A stretch of 10,406 nt of DNA. Origin: B33-G16 sp964611035 (lineage in GTDB: Bacteria > Desulfobacterota > DSM-4660 > Desulfatiglandales > B25-G16). Positions within the stretch are counted from its first letter, which is position 1, and the number at the start of each line of letters is the position of its first letter. Shown here one piece after another: positions 1 to 6,417 of the stretch. A program made the translations under genes and the position numbers. Where the stretch lies: contig CAZSWT010000098.1 of assembly GCA_964611035.1 (NCBI GenBank), positions 1-10,406 of the forward strand, given 5' to 3'. Below the pieces are notes generated by a model, which was not told the DNA's origin, did not search any database, and was given only the letters and a program-made list of their open reading frames with translations.

Positions 1-97
1 TTATATATATTAGGGCTTCGATGGAAGTCTTTTTAAGTTCTGTTTTTGGAAAAAATCTGACTTTTATTAAGCTGATAAGTCGCTTTGGAACCAACGC

Positions 98-127
98 CCC
101 CTCTCACGTCCCCTCTCACAATGTGAG
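98..127. repeat. Short tandem repeat merging into a palindrome
   Basis: The 10-mer CCCCTCTCAC occurs at 98-107 and again at 110-119. The second copy runs into the 13-base palindrome CTCACAATGTGAG (115-127), which has six complementary pairs about one central base. It lies about 80 bases past the stop codon of the TauE/SafE-like gene in that gene's direction. No T-run follows on either strand, so an intrinsic terminator is unlikely. A protein-binding site is possible but unsupported. Nothing else recognisable lies in 1-205. Confidence 0.35.
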
Positions 128-205
128 TGACAGCGATTGAAAAAGGTTCAAACTCACCTGTCGTTATGTGGGCGAAGCTGAATAGCAGCCAGGTGGAGCG
201 CCTTA

Positions 206-574
206 TTAGCTTATTGATGCCCAGCCAGAAAATATAAGTTTTGCTCCCATCAACAAAAGCATTATTCCCAAGAAAATCTTTAACATGTTGCTTGGTAGAT
301 GAACAGCGATATGAGCGCCAATGAAACTAAAAAGGAGAAAACTGGCCATAACTATTAAACCAGCCTTAACATCAACGAAATCTTGTTTATAGTACCGCAT
401 TGCTGCCAAGAGGCTAATTGGTGCAGCAACTATAAACAAGGTTGTCCCCTGCGCAATTTTCTGAGGAAACTTGGCAAAAATTGAAAGACAAAAAATTATG
501 ATTGCTCCACCTCCAACACCCACGGCTCCCATAACGAGACCAGCTATTGCTCCAATCAGAATCAATAATGTCAT
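206..574 (-). CDS. Half-length TauE/SafE-family membrane transporter-like protein
   Basis: This is a 122-residue, very hydrophobic protein with about four membrane segments (roughly residues 2-32, 43-59, 70-91 and 96-116). The N-terminal GVGGGAIII stretch (residues 19-27) and the AQGTTLF stretch (41-47) match the repeat unit of the TauE/SafE family (sulfite/organosulfonate exporters, formerly DUF81). Full-length members have two such units, about 250 residues; this has one. It may act as a dimer, as short family members are thought to, or be a remnant. A good ribosome site (AAAGAGGA, 581-588) sits 6 bases before the ATG, and the reading frame is intact, which favours a functional gene. The substrate cannot be told. 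It lies 275 bases beyond the metallophosphoesterase gene and is probably a separate transcription unit. Confidence 0.75.
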   Translation of the reverse strand: MTLLILIGAIAGLVMGAVGVGGGAIIIFCLSIFAKFPQKIAQGTTLFIVAAPISLLAAMRYYKQDFVDVKAGLIVMASFLLFSFIGAHIAVHLPSNMLKIFLGIMLLLMGAKLIFSGWASIS

Positions 575-641
575 TTTATATCCTCTTTACGTTAATAGTG
601 TATATTGAGTGGACTCTCCTTTTTTCATCAATCCCTGGCTG

Positions 642-800
642 CTGTGAAGAGAAAAGCAAACCAATCATTATCCGCAACGCCGATGGAGCCCGACATCCCG
701 CCCGCCTCGCCTGAGCGAGAGCGATGGCGGGCAGGCCTGACTGTAATTCAGTCCACAAAAAGTCGGGACAAAGCCCTTCATTTATTATTCCCCGGAACGA
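642..800. repeat. Dispersed repeat, copy A (with GC-rich hairpin insert)
   Basis: This stretch shares long similarity with 2398-2510. Both contain TGTGAAGAG, ACCAATCATTATCCG, GCCGATGGAGCCCGACATCC, AGTCGGGAC and AAAGCCCTTCATTTA in the same order and orientation. Its right end (AAGCCCTTCATTTATTATTCCCCGGAACG) also matches 2661-2689. A 6-base inverted pair, CCCGAC (689-694) with GTCGGG (762-767), frames the core. Open frames across it on both strands (576-815 minus, 605-832 plus) follow from the repeat and are not genes. It looks like a non-coding dispersed repeat. With flanking sequence it accounts for the whole 575-849 intergenic gap. Confidence 0.75.
701..731. repeat. GC-rich imperfect hairpin nested in repeat copy A
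   Basis: CCCGCCTCGC (701-710) pairs with GCGA-T-GGCGGG (721-731). This makes a 10-base-pair stem with one bulged T at 725 and a 10-base loop. The sequence is absent from the otherwise parallel copy B at 2398-2510, where ATCCCG is followed directly by ACCTTAATCC. It therefore looks like an insertion of about 35-38 bases inside an older repeat. It is far richer in GC than its surroundings. No T-run follows on the minus strand, so it is not a classical terminator for the upstream gene. Confidence 0.6.
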
Positions 801-849
801 TTTACTATCTAACAATTGTCAAAAAAATTTGATCCCTTTGCATGCTTGA

Positions 850-2283
850 TTAACTGTAATGTTTCTTTTTGGTCCCCGTCCATATATCAAAGCTAAGGGT
901 CTCCGGCTCCTTGCCCCTTGTGTCCTCATCCTTGCGATAGAATACAGTGTACGTAATCTGCTTCATATCCACAAAGTCAGGTGCTGTATCTAATCCAATA
1001 GTCTTGTGAATGCGGGTCCTCCAGGTACCGGTATTGATGTAGAAGACCTCACGACCTTCTTGTCCATCCATGGCACGTTGGACAGGCATATGGGTATGCC
1101 CGTAAAGAATAAATTGAATGCCCCGGTTTTCCCGCCATATCCTCTCACCGTAGGCAGCAATAGTATAAGGATCTTTTTCGGGATCATCCGGTCCACCTAT
1201 CATGCCCATCACTAAGGGGAGTAGATCTTCTGCATCAAGTGCATCAACAAGGCCTTTGGGAAACCAACTCAGCCATCGGCTGCTGGCAAGCCGCAGGACC
1301 TCGTCAATGTGGGTATGGGGGCTCCTCCACTGACTGACTAATGTATTGTCTAAGAGCTCCTTGATAACCCTGCTAAAGGCCTCATCGAAGGCCACACGAA
1401 ACGTGCCGTGGTCTTCCTTCCTAAGTCGGTAGTAAATCCATTCCATCACGCTACTCAGAGGTCTGACATTGTCTATGTCCTTGGTGCTTTCCACCAGTTC
1501 CTTTGTGATCTCGGGATATTTTTTCCTTAGAGAATCGAGCATCCAGGGGATCTTGACTGCAAATTCAGTGGTGAACACATCCCCAATCGGCACCTGCAGG
1601 TGACCATCTCGGCTTCTGTCATTGCCGCCTCCAAAGTTCCAAACATCATACTGGTGACCGTGCATGGCATACACCCCGTGATCTTCGTCCCTGTAAACAT
1701 ATTTGTACCACCATTCACTATTAAGGCCCACATCCACACTATCTTGAGTCACGGTTAGGCCAAGCATGTCCCGCAGTGCATCTCGCACTGAAGGATAAAG
1801 ATTGCAGAGCCTGTCATGATTGCCGGGAACGTAAATTATTTGAACAGGAATCCTTCTCCCGCACAGCTTTGCCAGATGCTCTTCCAATTCCCTCAGCAAC
1901 TTGAAGGTCTCCCAGTTTTTATAAAGAATTGTGTTCCTGGGGAGCGAATCAGGTGGCTCTTCTTTGGTCATACTCCTTTGGGCCACCCGGCCCAGGATCT
2001 TGAGGCATTGCTTCTCGGTTGTACTGCGTTTACGTGGCGATGGGATGTCCTTCAAGCCTCTGGTGCCCCAGGGTCTGTCTTCAGGGTCAACATCAAACCA
2101 TTTTGTGCTTCGTATCACATCGACGATATCACCCAAAAGAAGCAGCTTCACTTCCTTTGCTTTTTTTTCTTTAGCTAGGGAGGCAACATCCGACAGGAAA
2201 ACGCTATGAAAAGCGCTGAATGGAAGATTGTGTTCCCCAGCGGTACCGTCCACAAAGTGGATGTCACTGATCGCTATTAACAT
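850..2283 (-). CDS. Calcineurin-like metallophosphoesterase, stand-alone
   Basis: This is a 477-residue protein with all the metal-binding motifs of the calcineurin-like phosphoesterase fold, in order: SDIH (D7, H9), LLGDIVD (D52), GNHDR (154-158), HGH (208-210) and YGHTH (394-398). These residues normally hold a two-metal centre that hydrolyses phosphomonoesters or phosphodiesters. The region between the HGH and GHTH motifs (about residues 211-390) is much longer than in minimal family members and probably forms a helical insertion. No signal peptide or membrane segment is seen, so it is probably cytoplasmic. The ATG is right at the first metal motif, and TGAGG (2291-2295) stands 7 bases before it. 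The substrate is unknown. It has no SbcC-type partner next to it; related repeats flank it on both sides. Confidence 0.85.
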   Translation of the reverse strand: MLIAISDIHFVDGTAGEHNLPFSAFHSVFLSDVASLAKEKKAKEVKLLLLGDIVDVIRSTKWFDVDPEDRPWGTRGLKDIPSPRKRSTTEKQCLKILGRVAQRSMTKEEPPDSLPRNTILYKNWETFKLLRELEEHLAKLCGRRIPVQIIYVPGNHDRLCNLYPSVRDALRDMLGLTVTQDSVDVGLNSEWWYKYVYRDEDHGVYAMHGHQYDVWNFGGGNDRSRDGHLQVPIGDVFTTEFAVKIPWMLDSLRKKYPEITKELVESTKDIDNVRPLSSVMEWIYYRLRKEDHGTFRVAFDEAFSRVIKELLDNTLVSQWRSPHTHIDEVLRLASSRWLSWFPKGLVDALDAEDLLPLVMGMIGGPDDPEKDPYTIAAYGERIWRENRGIQFILYGHTHMPVQRAMDGQEGREVFYINTGTWRTRIHKTIGLDTAPDFVDMKQITYTVFYRKDEDTRGKEPETLSFDIWTGTKKKHYS

Positions 2284-2397
2284 TTTAAAACCTCATATCT
2301 TTATAAATTGATCTGCTCATCTTTAAGCAATCTCGGACGTAAAATGAGCTTTTCCTGCTAAAAATTCAATGAAGTTATTCATCTACAACTGTCTATT

Positions 2398-2510
2398 GTG
2401 AAGAGGAATGCACACCAATCATTATCCGTGATGCCGATGGAGCCCGACATCCCGACCTTAATCCAGCCCACAATAAGTCGGGACGGGGCAAAAGCCCTTC
2501 ATTTACTGCT
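2398..2510. repeat. Dispersed repeat, copy B
   Basis: This copy lies in direct orientation relative to copy A at 642-800. Shared blocks are TGTGAAGAG, ACCAATCATTATCCG, GCCGATGGAGCCCGACATCC, AGTCGGGAC and AAAGCCCTTCATTTA. It lacks the GC-rich hairpin of copy A and has a few extra bases (GGGGCA) before AAAGCCC. CCCGAC (2444-2449) and GTCGGG (2478-2483) keep the framing inverted pair. Together the two copies flank the metallophosphoesterase gene. Confidence 0.75.
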
Positions 2511-2616
2511 TAAAAGGAAGTTAAGCAATTTCTGCACGAGCGCCCCCCTTCACTATTATCTATTATGCTATGCGAAGTTACTGATTTACCAATGGACGTC
2601 CCCTACTTCACTACTT

Positions 2617-2689
2617 CACAAAAAGTCTGGATTAAAGCCGTGGCTTTATACGGTCGGGGTAAGCCCTTCATTTAATCTTCCCCGGAACG
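2617..2689. repeat. Dispersed repeat, partial copy C with small hairpin
   Basis: The right end (AAGCCCTTCATTTAATCTTCCCCGGAACG, 2661-2689) matches the right end of copy A (772-799) with few differences. The left part has CACAAAAAGTC as in copy A but then diverges. A short perfect hairpin, TAAAGCC (2633-2639) against GGCTTTA (2642-2648), lies in the divergent part. It appears to be a degraded or recombined member of the same family. Confidence 0.6.
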
Positions 2690-2806
2690 CTTGATGAAAT
2701 AACATGAGTCAAGAGAAAATCAGGTCCTTTCTTAGTCATCAGTCGAGGTTTGACCCCGGATCTTCACCTGATTTATAAATGATTTAAATTCCCGATTCGA
2801 TTTTTT

Positions 2807-5233
2807 TTATAAATTCAATCTTATTTGGTTCCCACCAAGCAATTCTGCATGAGAAGGATGGCACGTTAATATAATAAGCTGCTTGTTTTCTGCAAAATCG
2901 TTTATTGCATCAGCAGCTTTCGACTGGCGATCAGGATCAAGGTCAACAAGAGGGTCGTCCATAATCACAAAGCCTTCCTTTTCTTCTAGAAATCTTTTCG
3001 TTATCGCAAGTCTCAAAGCAATGCCAAGCACATCCTTCGTGCCTGTTGAAAGATTCTCATAAGGCATCACAACGCCGTCTTTCCTGTGGAAACCACTTGG
3101 AATACTCTCTTGCATCACTACATCTTTGTATCGTCCTCCTGTCATCTTTTCCATTAATTCAGAGACATTCTTTTCCAGGCCTTTGTAGGTCGTGCTATCT
3201 ATCTCCTCGAGCAGGCTTTCCATGCTTTCCTTTATCCTTGCTATAGCCATGCCCTTTCTCAGTTCCGCATTGAATCTTTCTTCTGCTTCGGTCAAATCCC
3301 TTTCAAATTCCTCAACAGACCTATCCAGCGATTTCCCCTCCAATCGAATCCTTTCTTGAATCAGCTTACTATGTTCATCCATCAATTCCTTGAGCCTGAA
3401 TTCCATCTCCTCATACTTACTGATGAATTCATCCATATTCTCTATCTCTGCTGGTAAAGGACTCAATACGCCGAGGGCCTTCTGTTTCTCTATTCTTGCA
3501 CCAACGACTTCAGTCAGCCTCTCAAGTAATTTGTGATGATCACCAAATTCCTCAAAGTATCCCTGGAGCTTTTCTTTAAGCTCAGCTAACTCCCCTTTTA
3601 GGCCTTTAATTTCTGCTTTTTTATCTGCCACTTCGCCAAAAATCGTCTCGAGTTCCTTATCAGGCTTTTTGACCTGGAGTCCCTTCGCCTTTTTCTTCAT
3701 CTCCTCGTATGTTAGCTCCCCTAATTCCTCTCCCAGATTTGACTGTGCATTTTCTAGATTCGCTAGTTCAGATTTATATGCCCTGTTTGCAGCTTCAGCC
3801 TCATCAAGGCTTATTACCTTGAACTTCTTGAGAAGGCCTTTCATATCCGATTTTGCCTTTTCATAGTCTTTTAGTATTTGGTCGTATTCTACCTCACCGG
3901 ATGTCACCTCCAGGTCCCATTCCGGATGGGACAATAACAGCCTTCCATCGGCCTGAAACTCAAACGTCTTTTCTCCTCTTGTTTTGAATAGGGCCTTATC
4001 CTCCAGTCCCTTCTGGATTTCCAGCTCTGTGTCCTTCTTAGGCGTGAATTTGGCGGAGAGCTTGCCGGCTGATAAAGAAGCTTCAAGTGAGCCTTTCCTA
4101 TTGAAGGCCCCTCTGATATTTTTCAAATCTTCGTCTGTTAACTTGATCACTTTTTCAAGGCTTTTTGTTGCTTCATCAACAGCCTGCTTTTTATTTTCAA
4201 CCCGACTGAATTGATCCAGGAGTTCCTTGCCTTTTTGATAGTTCTCTGCCTTTTCCTTCTCTTTATGGAGCGTTTTCTCCTTTTTCTCCAATTCGGGAAG
4301 TCTTTTGCTTTTCTCCTTGATTTTTGATTCTTTTACTGGCCAGTCATTGTTGATTTCTTCCAGCTTCTCGTATTCCAGGTTAAGGCCTTTAAGCTCAGCC
4401 TCGATCTGCCTTCGTTTGACCGCATCATCCTTGAGGGCTTTATTTTTCGTTACATAAGATTCTGCCCTATCAACATTTTCAGCATGATCGGATACTCTCT
4501 CATTCAATTCGTCCAGATCACTTTCATAGCTTACGGCCTGGTCCAAAGCCTTTCTAACCTTTTCTTTCTCATAAAACAGAGTTGTAATAGAGCCCACGCC
4601 CTTTACCCATGGGTTTTCGACACCTCGATTGCCCTCTGGATAATCGGCACCAATATCCCACCGCCCAAAAAAATCATTATAGGAACCTGCGATCTTGGTT
4701 TTAAATATATCTACAGACACCCCGTCCATCTCCATGATAGCCTTTCTGAGAAGGTCCCCAAGAGATTCAAGGGTTTCCCTGTTATCCTGAACGTCATCAA
4801 CTGTTTTTGACAGACCGGATTGATAGGTCATCATGACCGTCTTACATGTGCCTTCAGGTACCTGGAGGCACTCCCTTATTTTGTCCTGTATCGCGTCATC
4901 ATCAGTCAAAAACGATCCATCGGGGAATGTAAATGAAGACGAAACCGAAGCTCCCCAACGCCGTTGCAGGATATATGCACTGTCGTGCCTTTTGAAATGA
5001 ATGGTGACTTCAATCGTGTCACCGCCCCCAACGGGGATAAAGCGCCCTATTTGTTTCTTGAACTTTGAAGATGTGAGATCTGTAGGGGTGAACAGGGTAT
5101 TTTCAATGGCATTGTAGATCGTGGACTTTCCCGACTCATTAGGCCCAATTATGACGTTCATTCCCTCTTTAAAATCCATTTCTTTCTTGGAAAGTCCGCC
5201 GAAGGTGTTAATGATTACCTTTTCGATAATCAT
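2807..5233 (-). CDS. SbcC/YhaN-like coiled-coil ABC ATPase without a zinc hook
   Basis: This is an 808-residue Rad50/SbcC-type ATPase. The N-terminal lobe has Walker A GPNESGKST (30-38) and a Q-loop around MTYQSG (135-140). The C-terminal lobe has the signature LSTGTKD (728-734), Walker B FVIMDDP (755-761), a D-loop DLDPD (764-768) and the switch histidine H792. Residues about 220-380 and 450-690 are charged, heptad-like coiled coils. At their join, where Rad50 has a CxxC hook, there is none. The only cysteines are C122, C130 and C791. Instead residues about 381-450 look beta-rich and globular. Its start codon overlaps the stop of the SbcD-like gene (ATGA), so the two are translationally coupled and presumably form one nuclease complex acting on DNA ends. 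The arrangement matches sbcDC and yhaON pairs. The family call is firm; the exact substrate is inferred. Confidence 0.88.
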   Translation of the reverse strand: MIIEKVIINTFGGLSKKEMDFKEGMNVIIGPNESGKSTIYNAIENTLFTPTDLTSSKFKKQIGRFIPVGGGDTIEVTIHFKRHDSAYILQRRWGASVSSSFTFPDGSFLTDDDAIQDKIRECLQVPEGTCKTVMMTYQSGLSKTVDDVQDNRETLESLGDLLRKAIMEMDGVSVDIFKTKIAGSYNDFFGRWDIGADYPEGNRGVENPWVKGVGSITTLFYEKEKVRKALDQAVSYESDLDELNERVSDHAENVDRAESYVTKNKALKDDAVKRRQIEAELKGLNLEYEKLEEINNDWPVKESKIKEKSKRLPELEKKEKTLHKEKEKAENYQKGKELLDQFSRVENKKQAVDEATKSLEKVIKLTDEDLKNIRGAFNRKGSLEASLSAGKLSAKFTPKKDTELEIQKGLEDKALFKTRGEKTFEFQADGRLLLSHPEWDLEVTSGEVEYDQILKDYEKAKSDMKGLLKKFKVISLDEAEAANRAYKSELANLENAQSNLGEELGELTYEEMKKKAKGLQVKKPDKELETIFGEVADKKAEIKGLKGELAELKEKLQGYFEEFGDHHKLLERLTEVVGARIEKQKALGVLSPLPAEIENMDEFISKYEEMEFRLKELMDEHSKLIQERIRLEGKSLDRSVEEFERDLTEAEERFNAELRKGMAIARIKESMESLLEEIDSTTYKGLEKNVSELMEKMTGGRYKDVVMQESIPSGFHRKDGVVMPYENLSTGTKDVLGIALRLAITKRFLEEKEGFVIMDDPLVDLDPDRQSKAADAINDFAENKQLIILTCHPSHAELLGGNQIRLNL

Positions 5234-6339
5234 ATCTGTGTCTCCCTGATGAGTTCATAGGCTGTCTGCAATGATTCGAAATCCTGGTTCTCTGCAAGCT
5301 GCTTCAACAGCCTGTGAGGGAAGGAATTCTCGGTAAATTCTCTATCAATTACTTCCGGGGTGATCTTGATCGTGACTCCAGTGGAATCGATATCAACAAA
5401 GGACAGATTTTTTTCCAAATTCTTGAAAACCAAGCTGAGCTTTTTGTATTCCTCTTCGGGAAGTCTACCTTTCATTTTGAGCTTCAAAAGGGTTTTCCTG
5501 TGCTCAGAAACGGAATATCTAGCCATAATCTCTTCAGCATCGCTCCAGGAACTGATCTCCACCTCTTCGTGACAAAACCGGCAGGCTCCTGTACTTATGA
5601 AACTTGCACTTATCTGCTTATCTTCATTGATCTCAATAACGAGCCCCTTTCCTTCATGTTCGCAGTCGAACCCGTCCGGCTCCGGTGTCCCGGGATAAAA
5701 GACTTTACTCTTAGCTCCCGGTTCTGCCGGGTAAGGAATATGCGTGTGCCCCATTAACCAGAGATCCAGCCCGCATGACAGCAGCTCGGATTCGGTCATT
5801 GGATAATAATTCTTGTCAAAATCAGGTGAAAGGCCTTTAAGGCTGCCGTGTGCTATGCCGATATGGAATCGAACATTTTCATCCTTCTCACTTGCTCGAA
5901 TCCATCCGATGCAATTCTCCGGCGAATGCTTTGACTCGCAGGGAGCTGCGTATAGATTTGCGTCCAAATCATAGGGTTTCAGTGGATAGGTTTTTTTCGA
6001 TTCCAGTACAAGAACATGATTATCAGCGAAACCCTTGAAAATCTCCCATAGACCATCGGGGCGCTGCGTAACAAAATCGTGATTGCCCGGCAGGATGGCA
6101 ACTAATCTGCCTTGAAAGTCGCCCAGGATATCTGCTGCGCGTTGAATATCGCCTTTGGCCACTGAAACCCTGTCAAAAAGATCACCACCAACAACAAAGA
6201 TGTCGCATTCCTCTGCATTAGAGATATCGACACAGCGTTTCAGCGCTTCGAACCTAGCTTCAATAAGCTTTTCCTGGACGCTCGGGTATCCAGCAAACTT
6301 CATACCCAAATGCACATCTGATGTTAGAAATATTTTCAT
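5230..6339 (-). CDS. SbcD/YhaO-like Mre11-family nuclease subunit
   Basis: This is a 369-residue protein of the Mre11/SbcD metallophosphoesterase family. The motifs are complete: SDVHLG (D8, H10), VVGGDLFDR (D53), PGNHD (N86, H87), IAHGS (H164) and MGHTHIP (H198, H200). They are followed by the typical YPGTPEPDGFD stretch (215-225). Residues from about 255 on form a smaller C-terminal part that should bind the partner ATPase's coiled coil, as the capping and helix-loop regions do in SbcD. The family has Mn-dependent exonuclease and endonuclease activity on DNA ends. The length is close to that of SbcD. The ATG is fixed by the metal motif starting at residue 8, although no strong ribosome site is visible before it. 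It overlaps the SbcC-like gene by 4 bases and follows the hook ATPase gene after 78 bases. Confidence 0.9.
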   Translation of the reverse strand: MKIFLTSDVHLGMKFAGYPSVQEKLIEARFEALKRCVDISNAEECDIFVVGGDLFDRVSVAKGDIQRAADILGDFQGRLVAILPGNHDFVTQRPDGLWEIFKGFADNHVLVLESKKTYPLKPYDLDANLYAAPCESKHSPENCIGWIRASEKDENVRFHIGIAHGSLKGLSPDFDKNYYPMTESELLSCGLDLWLMGHTHIPYPAEPGAKSKVFYPGTPEPDGFDCEHEGKGLVIEINEDKQISASFISTGACRFCHEEVEISSWSDAEEIMARYSVSEHRKTLLKLKMKGRLPEEEYKKLSLVFKNLEKNLSFVDIDSTGVTIKITPEVIDREFTENSFPHRLLKQLAENQDFESLQTAYELIRETQI

Positions 6340-6353
6340 ATTATGTATCGTCT

Positions 6354-6391
6354 AGCTTAAGCTTCTATAGGCAGATTGGTATTTAAATCTG
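6354..6391. promoter_or_regulatory. Palindromes between hook ATPase and SbcD-like genes
   Basis: The 78-base gap between the two genes carries a perfect 10-base palindrome, AGCTTAAGCT (6354-6363), and an inverted pair, CAGATT (6372-6377) and AATCTG (6386-6391), with an 8-base loop. They lie 15-52 bases before the SbcD-like start codon. They could be an operator or an mRNA structure setting expression of the downstream pair. I found no convincing promoter hexamers with correct spacing, and no T-run that would make a terminator. Confidence 0.25.
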
Positions 6392-6417
6392 TCATCCAAC
6401 ACTGCTCTGAGTTGTAA

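Larger units (their letters stand above)
2284..2806. other. Intergenic region with two repeat copies
   Basis: These 523 bases separate the metallophosphoesterase gene from the end of the SbcC-like gene. They contain repeat copy B (2398-2510) and a partial third copy (about 2617-2689). The only open frame over 60 codons (2398-2694, plus strand) begins with the repeat and has no recognisable protein features. The T-run at 2801-2808 is an A-run on the strand that is transcribed, so it does not terminate the operon. I see no convincing promoter or terminator here. Confidence 0.6.

Noticed and set aside
145..156. GGTTCAAACTC resembling a tRNA T-loop
   Set aside because: No matching acceptor, anticodon or D-arm could be folded around it on either strand.
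576..832. Overlapping open frames of 79 codons (minus) and 75 codons (plus)
   Set aside because: Both lie over the dispersed repeat and its GC-rich hairpin, have no recognisable domain, and compete with each other. Proteins predicted from such repeats are usually artefacts.
850..2283. Second SbcD-like subunit of the Mre11/Rad50-like complex
   Set aside because: Only the generic phosphoesterase metal motifs are shared; its middle and C-terminal parts differ from SbcD, and it is separated from the operon by 523 bases of repeats.
2301..2330. Promoter-like TTGCTT and TTATAA (minus strand) before the metallophosphoesterase gene
   Set aside because: With an 18-base spacer, transcription would begin about at the ribosome site (2291-2295), leaving it out of the message.
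2398..2694. 98-codon frame on the plus strand
   Set aside because: It begins inside repeat copy B and ends in copy C. The translation has no domain or ribosome site and its composition follows the repeats.
2801..2808. T-run next to the SbcC-like stop codon as a terminator
   Set aside because: The genes are transcribed from the minus strand, where this is an A-run, and no hairpin precedes it.
4484..4810. 108-codon plus-strand frame antisense to the SbcC-like gene
   Set aside because: It lies wholly within a well-supported ATPase gene on the other strand and resembles no known protein.
5314..5757. 147-codon plus-strand frame antisense to the SbcD-like gene
   Set aside because: The minus-strand gene has complete Mre11-family motifs across this range; the antisense frame is a shadow without protein-like features.
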